From NCBI RefSeq assembly GCF_007993935.1, contig NZ_VITY01000003.1, positions 496,001 through 560,000 of the forward strand: 64,000 bases of DNA, given 5' to 3'. This stretch comes from Bradyrhizobium macuxiense. Lineage in GTDB: Bacteria > Pseudomonadota > Alphaproteobacteria > Rhizobiales > Xanthobacteraceae. The notes beneath the pieces are model-generated. The model saw only the letters and a list, made by a program, of their open reading frames with translations. It was not told the origin of the DNA and ran no database searches. Positions 1 through 11,052 of this stretch are shown here, piece after piece (position 1 is the first letter of the stretch; each line of letters begins with the position of its first letter). The position numbers were made by a program, and so were the translations under genes.

Positions 1-23
1 GGTGGTTTGTTTGCCGGGAACAG

Positions 24-44
24 CCGATTCGTTTTGCGAATCGG
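24..44. terminator. Short perfect hairpin upstream of pyrG
   Basis: An 8-bp perfect inverted repeat (CCGATTCG / CGAATCGG) has a 5-base loop, 26 bases before the pyrG start. No T-tract follows it on either strand, so it could be a weak terminator of an upstream gene or a leader hairpin of pyrG. The first 58 bases stay open in one frame and end in TAA, so they may be the tail of a gene outside the window, but I cannot identify it. Confidence 0.3.
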
Positions 45-64
45 TGGAGTCGGCTTAAAGGTAA

Positions 65-1702
<1,638 letters not shown>

Positions 1703-1720
1703 CAGCGGTCAGCTGCGCCA

Positions 1721-2386
1721 TCACACGACGGCGCAGTCCTCGCTCGCCTGGCGTTCCTTCTTGAGCGGTGAAACGTTGGTGCCGGGCGCCGGTGTGGCAT
1801 CACGCGTCAGCAGCTTGTACTGCGGTCGCCGCGTCAGCCGGTAGACCGCGGCCGGCGGCACGTTGAGGATGGCGCGATCGACCAGCGTGGCGCGCAGGCC
1901 GAGCCGATCGAGGATCGGCCGCCGTATCGGGCAGCGCATCCCATAGGTGAATTGGTAGAACGCGCCGCCGGGACGCATGTAGCTGAATGCGCCGCCGACG
2001 ATCGAGATGACTTTGCGCGGCGACATGTTGAGCAGCGGCAGTCCGCTGACCACTGCGCCGACGGGGGCACCGTCATACAGCCGTTCCGAGGCCAGCCGCG
2101 CGGCATCCATCCACAGCACGCGCGCGCCGGGAAAGCGGAGCTGCAGCAGCCGCATGAAATCCGAGCCGTATTCGATCAGCGTAAGATCTTGCTGGCGCAC
2201 GCCGCGCTTCAACAGCTGATAGGTGAAGGCGCCCGTTCCAGGGCCGAGCTCCAGCACCGGGCCGGTGTTGGCGCTGATGTCGCGCGTGATCAGTTCGGCG
2301 AGCGCAGCACCCGAGGGCGCGATGGCGCCGACGCGGCCGGGGGCGGCCATCCACGCCGTGAAGAAAGAGAGGAGATCATGTGCCAT
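1721..2386 (-). CDS. Phospholipid N-methyltransferase-like SAM methyltransferase (PmtA family)
   Basis: A 221-residue class I SAM methyltransferase. The SAM loop is LELGPGTGAFT (about residues 46-56), followed by an acidic LIEYGSDF strand end. Spacing and the VVSGLPLLNM and FYQFTYGM segments resemble the Sinorhizobium-type PmtA enzymes, which methylate phosphatidylethanolamine towards phosphatidylcholine at the inner membrane face. I start at MAHDLLSFF because the longer in-frame extension is Arg/Ser-rich and unlike the family. It lies 103 bases downstream of the histidine kinase on the same strand, so it may belong to the two-component operon. A general rRNA-methyltransferase-like enzyme is the alternative. 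Confidence 0.8.
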   Translation of the reverse strand: MAHDLLSFFTAWMAAPGRVGAIAPSGAALAELITRDISANTGPVLELGPGTGAFTYQLLKRGVRQQDLTLIEYGSDFMRLLQLRFPGARVLWMDAARLASERLYDGAPVGAVVSGLPLLNMSPRKVISIVGGAFSYMRPGGAFYQFTYGMRCPIRRPILDRLGLRATLVDRAILNVPPAAVYRLTRRPQYKLLTRDATPAPGTNVSPLKKERQASEDCAVV

Positions 2387-2489
2387 TGGGATTCCCAGCA
2401 AAGTGTCGTAGCGCTTCGACTCATCGGCGAAGCGTGACGCCTTGTTTGCGGGAGCTGCATTGCGAGAACATTGCGCGATGTTGCGCGAG

Positions 2490-3869
2490 TTACGATGCGA
2501 AGGGCGCCGGCGGTAATGTGAGACGGAAGCATGCGCCGCCCTTCGGCCCGTCGAGCACGGAGACGTGACCGCCATGCAGCCTTGCAATCTCGCGCACCAT
2601 GTTCAGACCAAGGCCGGCGCCGCGGTCGAGCGGCGCGAGCCGGTAGAACGGATCGAAGATCCGCGTGCGCTCATGCTGCGGAATGCCGTCGCCTTCGTCG
2701 GTCACGTCGACCGTCGCACCGCTGCCGACATGGATGGTGATGGTGCCGCGGCGGCCGCCATGCTGGATCGCGTTCTGCACCAGATTGGTCAGCGCGCGCT
2801 CCAGCGCGGCGCGGTCGCCCAGCGTTTCGGCGTGGTCGGCGGCGCTATCGAGCGACAATTCGTAACCGCCCGCGATCGCGAGCGGCGCGAGATCGGCGGC
2901 GACAGTGCGCGCGACCGCGACGAGATCGACGCGCCCGAACGGGTTGCGGCACTGGTCGAAGCGCTGGATGTCGAGCAGCTGCTCGGCGAGCGTTGCAAGC
3001 CGCGCGGAATCCTCGAGCAGGCGGGTTTTCTCAGGGCCTGCGGGCAGCGACTCCAGCCGCGTGTTGAGGATCGCGATCGGGGTGCGCAATTCGTGGGCGG
3101 CGTCCGCGACGAAGCGTTGGTGGCGCGAATAGCCGTCGTCGAGCCGCGTCAGCGCATCGTTGACGGCGGTCACCAGCGGCGCGACCTCGAGCGGCAGGTG
3201 GTCGGCCGACAGCCGGCTGCCGCGCTGGCGGAAATCGATCCGGCGCGCCTGGTCGGCCGCGGTGTCGAGGCCGGCGAAAGCGCGCTTCACCACCATCGGC
3301 GTTGCGATGAACGTGGCGCACGCCATCAGGAGCAGGCCGGGCAGGGCAACGGCCAGGAACGCCAGCGTCGTGGCGAGTGCGGTCTTGACGCTCGACGTCG
3401 GCCCTTGCGTGGCTGTGAGCACCTGTACCGGGCCGGCGTCGGAATTGACGCGCTTCAGGCGCGCCGGCGGCTTGCGCGGATCGTCCTCGAACATCTGCCA
3501 GCCGAGCCTGGCCTGGCTGATCTGGTCGAGCGCATCGCCGATCCCGGCAAATTCGGGCGGCACTGCACCTTCCGATAACGAATGGCCTTGCCGGTCGCGC
3601 ACCTGGAACCAGAGGTCGGGCGTGTTCTCGCGAAGCTGCTTGAGTTCAGCCGTCGGGCGCAACACCAGATTGCCCTGTCCATCGCGCGCGATCGCGCTCT
3701 GCACGATGGAAATGACGTGATCCTCATCGCGCGGGACGATCAGGAAGCCGGTCGCACACAATGCGCTGATCAGGCAAACGATCAGCATGGCAAGCAGCAG
3801 CGCCTGGAGCGCGACCAGCCGCCAGCTCAGTTGCGAGCGCAGGCAATAGTGATCGGCGGATTCGCTCAT
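2490..3869 (-). CDS. Sensor histidine kinase of two-component system
   Basis: A 459-residue membrane kinase. Segments at about residues 17-45 and 162-190 are hydrophobic and frame a periplasmic sensor loop of about 115 residues. A HAMP-like linker follows, then the dimerisation helix with phospho-accepting His259 in HELRTPIAIL. The ATPase domain has the N box (TNLVQNAIQHG, about 361-371), G1 (DEGDGIP, 391-397) and G2 (GAGLGLNM), so it looks catalytically complete. Its ATG overlaps the stop of the response regulator by four bases (ATGA), so the two are translationally coupled. Topology is that of the QseC/TctE class; the signal it senses is not visible from sequence. Confidence 0.93.
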   Translation of the reverse strand: MSESADHYCLRSQLSWRLVALQALLLAMLIVCLISALCATGFLIVPRDEDHVISIVQSAIARDGQGNLVLRPTAELKQLRENTPDLWFQVRDRQGHSLSEGAVPPEFAGIGDALDQISQARLGWQMFEDDPRKPPARLKRVNSDAGPVQVLTATQGPTSSVKTALATTLAFLAVALPGLLLMACATFIATPMVVKRAFAGLDTAADQARRIDFRQRGSRLSADHLPLEVAPLVTAVNDALTRLDDGYSRHQRFVADAAHELRTPIAILNTRLESLPAGPEKTRLLEDSARLATLAEQLLDIQRFDQCRNPFGRVDLVAVARTVAADLAPLAIAGGYELSLDSAADHAETLGDRAALERALTNLVQNAIQHGGRRGTITIHVGSGATVDVTDEGDGIPQHERTRIFDPFYRLAPLDRGAGLGLNMVREIARLHGGHVSVLDGPKGGACFRLTLPPAPFAS

Positions 3870-4540
3870 GACACCTGCTTGAGCAGGTAGCCGACGCCGC
3901 GGATGCTATGGATCTCGACGCCGGCATCGGTATCGGCGAGCTTGCGCCGCAGCCGCGACACATGGGCGTCGAGCGCGTTCGACTGAATCTCGTCCTCGAA
4001 ATTGTACACGGCTTCCTCGAGCGTCGCGCGTAGCACGGTGCGGCCGAGGCGGCGCAGCAGCGTCTCCAGCACCAGGAGCTCGCGCCGCGGCAGGTCGAGC
4101 GGGCGGCCATTGACGCTGGCCTCGCGATGACTGCAATCGAACGCCATGCGGCCGGCCTTGATGATCTCGAGCTGCAGGCCGGCGGGACGGCGCAGCACGG
4201 CGCGCAACCGCGCCAGCAGCTCCTCGACCGCGAACGGCTTGGCCAGATAGTCGTCGGCGCCGCTGTCGAGCCCGGTGATGCGGTCGGCGAGGTCGCCGCG
4301 CGCAGTCAGCACGATGATCGGAACGCCGTCGGCCTTGGCGCGCAGCTTCGGGATCAGCGTGAGGCCGTCGCCGTCGGGAAGCTGGCGGTCGAGCAGGACG
4401 GCGCCATGCACGTCGGCGGAAATCGCTTCCTCGGCCTCGGCGAGGCTCGGCACATGGTCGACCACCATGTCGTAGCCCTTCAGCGCCTGCGCCAGCGCCG
4501 CCGCCATTTCGGCCTCATCTTCCACCAGCAGTATCCGCAT
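3866..4540 (-). CDS. OmpR-family response regulator
   Basis: A 224-residue DNA-binding regulator. The receiver domain has the acidic pair in LLVEDEAE, phospho-acceptor Asp51 (LLDRQLPDGDG), Thr79 and Lys101 (YLAKPF). The C-terminal winged helix has the LPRRELLVLETLLRRLG stretch and the recognition helix region NALDAHVSRLRRKL, ending with the RGVGYLL wing. I start at MRILLVEDE because the reading frame stays open upstream without a receiver fold. It is the first gene of a leftward run with the kinase (4-base overlap) and probably the methyltransferase, so membrane lipid methylation is a candidate target. Confidence 0.95.
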   Translation of the reverse strand: MRILLVEDEAEMAAALAQALKGYDMVVDHVPSLAEAEEAISADVHGAVLLDRQLPDGDGLTLIPKLRAKADGVPIIVLTARGDLADRITGLDSGADDYLAKPFAVEELLARLRAVLRRPAGLQLEIIKAGRMAFDCSHREASVNGRPLDLPRRELLVLETLLRRLGRTVLRATLEEAVYNFEDEIQSNALDAHVSRLRRKLADTDAGVEIHSIRGVGYLLKQVS

Positions 4541-4807
4541 GTTCTCCAGGTCCTGCACCCGAACGACCGGTTCTAGGGCCACTAACATTGCAACAGCATT
4601 GCGGAAATGGCCGCCTGCCACGGCCAGGGGTACGATGTTGACAGCCGACATAAGAAAATAGCTGAAAAACGAAGGATTTGGATGGGGGCGTATCAAACAG
4701 ACAGATTTCGGACCGCTACCGCTCCGGGCGCCCGACGCGACATGACCGTTTCTTAATTTTGCCATGATAGGAACAGGGCCCGGTCCACAGGTCCGCGCGG
4801 TTGTTCG

Positions 4808-5734
4808 ATGCGCCGATATTTTTTGGAAATGCTTTTTGGGTTCATCGCGGCTGTGGTGCTGGCGGTGGGGCCGCCAATTGCGTTTCTGGCAATGCCTGCG
4901 GCCGGGATGTTCCTGTTTGTTGTGCCCATCTGGAGCGTGGGCGTTGTTTGCCTGCTCTTCGTGGGGTTCTTGATCTTCGGCCGCATTCCCGCCGCGATCG
5001 GCGTCGCGTTGCCGGCGTTTGCGATGCTGGCAATCGCCGCTCCTCTGTTGCCGCCCGGGGCGCTGAGCAAGGGACCTGCAGGGTCTGTCGGTGAGCAAGT
5101 CAACGTTGATGATTTCATCGAACGCGAACTGAAAGAGAAATGCGCAACCGGCTATGTCTCGCTGAAGAAGCCATCGGCCAAGTACGGGTTGCTCGTTCTG
5201 GACGGAATCGATACGCGTGGCGAGCAGAACTACGACGTTGCCGACGCGGTTGCAGTCCTGACCGGGATGCGCGTGATCCAGATCAGTCGCGTCGGCACCG
5301 ATCGTCATTTCCATGAGGGCTGGGAAACGACGGCCGAGCGTTCCTCCTCCTGTGCCGGGGCGCGCGACAGTGCCAAAGTCGGCATATCACCGCGAGGTTC
5401 GCAAAGGAGCATTGCGCCGCTAGCCGTCGACGCATGCTTGCGACGAATCAAAATCCCGGACCCGTCGCGCGAGCAGACACCGGCCATTGTTGTCAGAAGC
5501 ACAGGTGGTGCCGTTCATTGTGAAGCCACCGAGCTGGTCGAACGCGCGGCGAGCGGGGACGTCAAATTGGGCCGCGTTCACTACGATTCCTACCATGACC
5601 GCCTTTATCCCAATCTGAAGGCGCCCAAGGGAATACCGAACAACAATCGGCTCCTCGTGCTTCTCAGCGAGGTGCTGCAGCAGGATCTCAGCGACGCGGC
5701 TCTCATGAGGCACGCCGTCGAAACAACAAAGTAA
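4808..5734 (+). CDS. Hypothetical membrane protein with soluble C-terminal domain
   Basis: A 308-residue protein I do not recognise. The N-terminal 85 residues form about three closely spaced hydrophobic segments. The remainder is soluble and has regularly placed cysteines (near residues 116, 184, 209 and 237), which would suit a periplasmic, disulfide-bearing domain. It stands alone, divergent from the two-component operon across a 267-base gap and not coupled to the NIPSNAP gene downstream. Codon use looks less GC3-biased than its neighbours (for example aaattgg, caacaacaat), which hints at a recent or unusual origin. The ATG at 4808 puts a short basic N-terminus before the first membrane segment; ATG at 4829 is possible. 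Confidence 0.65.
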   Translation: MRRYFLEMLFGFIAAVVLAVGPPIAFLAMPAAGMFLFVVPIWSVGVVCLLFVGFLIFGRIPAAIGVALPAFAMLAIAAPLLPPGALSKGPAGSVGEQVNVDDFIERELKEKCATGYVSLKKPSAKYGLLVLDGIDTRGEQNYDVADAVAVLTGMRVIQISRVGTDRHFHEGWETTAERSSSCAGARDSAKVGISPRGSQRSIAPLAVDACLRRIKIPDPSREQTPAIVVRSTGGAVHCEATELVERAASGDVKLGRVHYDSYHDRLYPNLKAPKGIPNNNRLLVLLSEVLQQDLSDAALMRHAVETTK

Positions 5735-5894
5735 GTCCTGCGACCGGTGCCGATGTTATCGTCCGGACGAGCTTTTGGGTCTCCTTGTGATGTAACGCCC
5801 TGCTGCATGCCCAACGCTGCCATGTTGTCGCCCCTCAAGACAGTCTGGAAGGTGCCGGCTATAACCGCCGCACCATAATCTGGGAGGATCGCCA

Positions 5895-6221
5895 ATGATC
5901 TACGAGACCCGCGTTTATCGTTGCATGCCGGGCCGGCTGCCGGCGTTGCTCAAGCGCTTCGAGACCATCACGCTGAAGCTCTGGGACAAGCACGGCATCA
6001 GGCAGGCCGGCTTCTTCACGACGCTGGTCGGCGAATCCAACCAGGACCTGACCTATCTGCTGGCCTGGGAATCGCTCGCCGAGCGCGAGAAGAAATGGAC
6101 CGCGTTCACGACCGATCCGGAATGGATCGCCGCGCGCGCCAAGACCGAGGAGGACGGCCAGATCGTTCTCACCATCGAAAACCAGCTTCTGGTGCCGACG
6201 TCGTTCTCAGCGGTCAAGTAG
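5895..6221 (+). CDS. NIPSNAP family protein
   Basis: A 108-residue single-domain protein starting MIYETRVYRC, typical of the NIPSNAP family, a ferredoxin-like fold related to dimeric alpha/beta-barrel proteins. The hydrophobic core strand LTYLLAWESLAEREKKW (about residues 51-67) and the later W-rich helix match the family pattern. A ribosome site (GGGAGGA) lies about eight bases before the ATG. It is monocistronic here. Biochemical role is unknown; family members are small stand-alone cytosolic proteins in many alphaproteobacteria. Confidence 0.85.
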   Translation: MIYETRVYRCMPGRLPALLKRFETITLKLWDKHGIRQAGFFTTLVGESNQDLTYLLAWESLAEREKKWTAFTTDPEWIAARAKTEEDGQIVLTIENQLLVPTSFSAVK

Positions 6222-6284
6222 TGCCGGCCGCCGTCGTTGCAAGCCAACGGGTCGCGCGAATACGCGCCCGATGACAGGCTCCGC

Positions 6285-6325
6285 GAAGCAATCCATGGCG
6301 CCGCATGCGCGCGTTGGATTGCTTC
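6285..6325. repeat. Intergenic palindromic repeat (GAAGCAATCCA type), copy 1
   Basis: A perfect 11-bp inverted repeat, GAAGCAATCCA (6285-6295) and TGGATTGCTTC (6315-6325), flanks a 19-base loop and is followed by GTCGCTTC. The same stem and flank recur at 25824-25865 inside a longer palindrome. This is a REP-like dispersed element. It is the main content of the 313-base gene-free stretch 6222-6534, which also holds a run of ten G at 6509-6518 and nothing else I can support. Confidence 0.8.
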
Positions 6326-6534
6326 GTCGCTTCAAGGCAGACGTGATCGCGTACGCCATATGCGACAGCATTGCGGGCGAGCGGGGCTTGCACGATTTCG
6401 GAATATTGGAAATATATCCCTGATTTGCCCGACGGGTCAAGCTGCCTTGTCGAACGCCGTTACCGCCGGCTCCTTTGCATGGGGTTGTTTTCGATATTTT
6501 TGGCCGCTGGGGGGGGGGAAATGCCGCAGCGCTG

Positions 6535-6867
6535 CTATTGCGGGCAGCCTGAGGTCTGATCGCCCTGGGTCACCATCGGCTTGCCGTTGATGAAGACGCC
6601 GTGGCTGCTCGAGGTCGTCTTGCCGCCGCAATGGGTGCGATCGCCCATGACCACTGCCGGCTTGCCGTTGATCAGGACATTGGGCACGCCTTCGACCAGC
6701 GGGCCGCCATTGCTGGTGGTGTCGCCGCTACGCGCCGCCGGCTTGCCATTGACAGTGACGCCGTTGGCGCCGCTGGTGACGACCCCGGGCTGGCTGCTGG
6801 CCTGGCCGTAGGCCAGACCAGACATCGCCGAGGCGGCCGCGGCTACGATCACAAGCAAAAGGCGCAT
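6535..6867 (-). CDS. Exported PAAR-motif protein
   Basis: A 110-residue protein with a clear Sec signal peptide (MRLLLVIVAAAASAMSGLAYGQA). The rest is built of three PAAR-type repeats of the form V-x-V/I-N-G-K-P-x(4)-G-D: VTVNGKPAARSGD, VLINGKPAVVMGD and VFINGKPMVTQGD, with Cys/His residues (THCGG, SGCPQ) that could bind metal at the spike tip. PAAR proteins normally cap type VI secretion spikes and are cytosolic; no type VI gene is visible here. I chose ATG 6867 because AGGAA lies just before it; ATG 6879 in frame is possible. Orphan, monocistronic, function unknown. Confidence 0.75.
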   Translation of the reverse strand: MRLLLVIVAAAASAMSGLAYGQASSQPGVVTSGANGVTVNGKPAARSGDTTSNGGPLVEGVPNVLINGKPAVVMGDRTHCGGKTTSSSHGVFINGKPMVTQGDQTSGCPQ

Positions 6868-7034
6868 GTCGTTCCTCATGGGAATCTGTTCCGCCTCACT
6901 CTATAGGGGCGGTTGGGGCAGGATTGTGATAGCACGGCGCACCCACGGCGTCAGCGCAACCCCCTCATCGTGCCGCATGGCTTGATCCCCCCGGCGCGGG
7001 ATTGCATGGTCGTAGGCCAAAAGGATGCAGCATT

Positions 7035-7889
7035 TTGACCAATCAGGTTTCCGCGCAAGCCGCGCCGATCGTTGCCGTCGGATCGGCCAAATTCGGCAAC
7101 GCCTTGCCCTTACAGATCATCGCCGGTCCCTGCCAGCTCGAGAGCCGCGCGCATGCGCTTGAAGTGGCCTCCGCGCTGAAGGAGATTTCGGCCCGGCTCA
7201 AGATCGGCCTGGTGTACAAGACCTCGTTCGACAAGGCGAACCGCACCAGCGCGTCGGCCGCGCGCGGCATCGGGCTGAAGCAGGCGCTGCCGATCTTCGC
7301 CGAGATCCGTTCCTCGCTCGAGCTGCCGGTGCTGACGGACGTGCATGAGCCCGACCAGTGCGCCGAGGCGGCGCAGGCGGTGGACGTACTGCAGATTCCG
7401 GCCTTCCTGTGCCGGCAGACGGATCTTTTGCTGGCCGCGGCTGCGACCGGCAAGGTCGTCAACGTCAAGAAGGGCCAGTTCCTGGCGCCGTGGGACATGG
7501 CCAATGTGGTCAACAAGATCACAGGCGCCGGCAATGCCAATGTGCTGGTCACCGAGCGCGGCGCGTCGTTCGGCTACAACACGCTGGTGTCCGACATGCG
7601 CGCGCTGCCGATCCTTGCGCGCACCACCGGTGCGCCCGTGATCTTCGACGCCACCCATTCGGTGCAGCAGCCCGGCGGCAAGGGCACGTCCTCGGGCGGC
7701 GAACGCGAATTCGTGCCGGTGCTGGCGCGCGCGGCGGTCGCGGTCGGCGTCGCTGGTGTCTTCATCGAGACCCATCCCGATCCGGATCACGCGCCGTCCG
7801 ACGGCCCCAACATGGTGCCGCTGCGCGACTTCGAATCTCTCGTCAAGCGGCTGATGCAGTTCGACGCGCTGGCCAAGACCGCAGCCTGA
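7035..7889 (+). CDS. kdsA: 2-dehydro-3-deoxyphosphooctonate aldolase (KDO-8-P synthase)
   Basis: Condenses phosphoenolpyruvate with arabinose 5-phosphate to KDO 8-phosphate, the precursor of the lipopolysaccharide inner core. About 284 residues, normal size. Family motifs include [11 protein letters not shown] near the N-terminus, the [12 protein letters not shown] phosphate-binding stretch, [12 protein letters not shown], and [14 protein letters not shown] infer a TTG start at 7035 because AAAGGA sits about nine bases upstream and the product begins close to the conserved core; an upstream in-frame TTG at 7002 has no visible ribosome site. The MFS gene follows 15 bases downstream, so co-transcription is likely. 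Confidence 0.95.
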   Translation: MTNQVSAQAAPIVAVGSAKFGNALPLQIIAGPCQLESRAHALEVASALKEISARLKIGLVYKTSFDKANRTSASAARGIGLKQALPIFAEIRSSLELPVLTDVHEPDQCAEAAQAVDVLQIPAFLCRQTDLLLAAAATGKVVNVKKGQFLAPWDMANVVNKITGAGNANVLVTERGASFGYNTLVSDMRALPILARTTGAPVIFDATHSVQQPGGKGTSSGGEREFVPVLARAAVAVGVAGVFIETHPDPDHAPSDGPNMVPLRDFESLVKRLMQFDALAKTAA

Positions 7890-7904
7890 CGGGGTGACGA
7901 CGAC

Positions 7905-9113
7905 ATGACCGCAACCAGCGGCATGCCGCCGGCCCTCAACGTCATCACGCTGGCGACCTTCGCGGCGAGCCTGTCGGTGCGTGCGCTCGATCCGGTGCTG
8001 CCGCATGTTGCGGAGGATTTCGGCGTCAGCATCGCGACCGCGGCGAGCTTTGCCGCGGTGTTTGCCTTCACCTTTGCCGCGGTGCAGCCGGCGATCGGTG
8101 CTGCCGCCGATTTGTTCGGCAAGGCGCGGCTGATGACGATCTGCCTCGGGCTGCTCGGCGTCGCCAATATCCTCGGCGCGCTCTCGACCTCGTTCCCGAT
8201 GCTGTTCGTGACCCGCATCCTGGCCGGCGTCGGCTCGGGCGGGGTGTTTCCGGTGGCGCTGTCGCTGACCAGCGATCTGGTCGGGCCGGACAAGCGCCAG
8301 CTCGCGATCGGCCGTACGCTCGCGGGCTCGATGACCGGCAATCTGCTCGGCGCGACGGCCTCCGGCTTGATCGGCGATCTGCTCGGCTGGCGCGGCGTGC
8401 TCGCGGTGCTCGGCGGTCTCGTGATCATCGTCGCGCTGGCGGTTGCGGCCGGCTTCCGCGGCGCTGCGCTGAACCGTCCGCCGCGAACCAGCCTGAAGGC
8501 GTTGCGCCACGGCTATCGCACCATCTTCACCAACCCGAACGCGCGGATCTGCTATTCGGCGGTTTTCATCGAAGGCTGCTGCGTGCTTGGGCTGTTTCCC
8601 TTCATTGCCTCGTTCCTGTTCGAGCTCGGCGAGACTTCGCTGTCGATCGCCGGCATCGTGATCGCAGGCTTTGCGATCGGCGGGCTGCTCTACACGCTAA
8701 CGGTGGCGCGCCTGCTGCCGTTGATCGGGGTGAGGGGGATGATGATCGTCGGCGCGACGCTGGTCGCGATTCAACTGGTCGGCGTCGCCTTCGGGCCGCA
8801 CTGGAAATTGCAGATGGCGGGCCTCCTGGTGATGGGCCTCGGCTTCTACATGATCCACGGCTGCCTGCAGGTGTTCGCCAGCGAGCTATCGGTCGAAGCG
8901 CGCGCCACCGCGCTGTCGCTGCACTCGTTCTTCTTCTTCATGGGCCAGACCGTCGGCCCGATCGCCTACGGCTTCGGCCTGCAACATGCCGGCAAGACGA
9001 CGACGCTGGTCTCGGCCGCCGCCGTGATGGTCGTGCTCGGTTTTATTTGCGCGAGATTTTTGAAGCAGACGCGGCCGGCGGATGCCGCGGCGCGATCGGA
9101 TGTGGAGGCGTAG
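7905..9113 (+). CDS. MFS transporter, drug-exporter type
   Basis: A 402-residue inner-membrane transporter with about twelve hydrophobic segments. The N-half has the DHA1-like pattern: Asp near the first helix (ALDPVLPHVAEDF), then an IGAAADLFGKARLM loop corresponding to the MFS motif A (G-x-x-x-D-x-x-G-K/R). The ILAGVGSGGVFPVALSL helix resembles helix 4 of drug/proton antiporters. Substrate cannot be read from sequence. It follows kdsA closely; that pairing may be transcriptional convenience rather than a shared pathway. Confidence 0.9.
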   Translation: MTATSGMPPALNVITLATFAASLSVRALDPVLPHVAEDFGVSIATAASFAAVFAFTFAAVQPAIGAAADLFGKARLMTICLGLLGVANILGALSTSFPMLFVTRILAGVGSGGVFPVALSLTSDLVGPDKRQLAIGRTLAGSMTGNLLGATASGLIGDLLGWRGVLAVLGGLVIIVALAVAAGFRGAALNRPPRTSLKALRHGYRTIFTNPNARICYSAVFIEGCCVLGLFPFIASFLFELGETSLSIAGIVIAGFAIGGLLYTLTVARLLPLIGVRGMMIVGATLVAIQLVGVAFGPHWKLQMAGLLVMGLGFYMIHGCLQVFASELSVEARATALSLHSFFFFMGQTVGPIAYGFGLQHAGKTTTLVSAAAVMVVLGFICARFLKQTRPADAAARSDVEA

Positions 9114-9122
9114 GCCGCTACT

Positions 9123-9599
9123 CTAACCCCGCCCGCGATACGTCGCGACGCCCTGGTCGGGGACCCAGATGCCCTTCGGCAGACGGCCGGTCTGGAAGAA
9201 CACGTCGATCGGGATGCCGCCGCGCGGATACCAGTAGCCGCCGATGCGCAGCCATTTCGGCTTGATCTCGTCTGAGATCCGCTTGCCGATCATGACGGTG
9301 CAGTCCTCGTGGAATGCGCCATGGTTGCGGAAGCTCGCGGCGAACAGCTTTAGCGATTTGGATTCCAGCAGCCAGCGGCTGGGCACGTAGTCGATCACCA
9401 GATGCGCGAAATCCGGTTGGCCCGTTACCGGGCAGATCGAGGTGAATTCCGGCACCGTGAAGCGTACCAGATAATCGGTACCAGCCTGCGGGTTGGGCAC
9501 GCGGTCGAGCTGCGCCTTTTCCGGCGCGTCGGGCCATTCCACCGCGCGGCCGAGTTGCAGGCCGGGGGAGATCGTTGATTTGCTGGATTTCTTTGCCAT
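9123..9599 (-). CDS. queF: NADPH-dependent 7-cyano-7-deazaguanine reductase
   Basis: Reduces preQ0 to preQ1 in queuosine tRNA modification. Its 158 residues match the short (type I) QueF form. The catalytic residues are present: Cys56 in [10 protein letters not shown] (forms the thioimide with the nitrile), Asp63 in the same motif, the ESKS NADPH-binding stretch at about 79-82, and His97-Glu98 in GAFHED. The ATG is followed by a Lys/Ser-rich N-terminus typical of the family. It is convergent with the MFS gene (9 bases between stops) and divergent from eno. No preQ1 riboswitch-like leader was recognised. Confidence 0.95.
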   Translation of the reverse strand: MAKKSSKSTISPGLQLGRAVEWPDAPEKAQLDRVPNPQAGTDYLVRFTVPEFTSICPVTGQPDFAHLVIDYVPSRWLLESKSLKLFAASFRNHGAFHEDCTVMIGKRISDEIKPKWLRIGGYWYPRGGIPIDVFFQTGRLPKGIWVPDQGVATYRGRG

Positions 9600-9631
9600 T
9601 CGGGTCTCCGTGGGGTCCTCTTAGCCAATGA

Positions 9632-11005
<1,374 letters not shown>

Positions 11006-11052
11006 CGCCCCAATTGATCGGGACTGAATAAAACGCAAAAAGGGAGGTCGGG

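Noticed and set aside
6535..6867. Type VI secretion locus around the PAAR gene
   Set aside because: No vgrG, hcp, tss or effector-like gene is present within several kilobases on either side.
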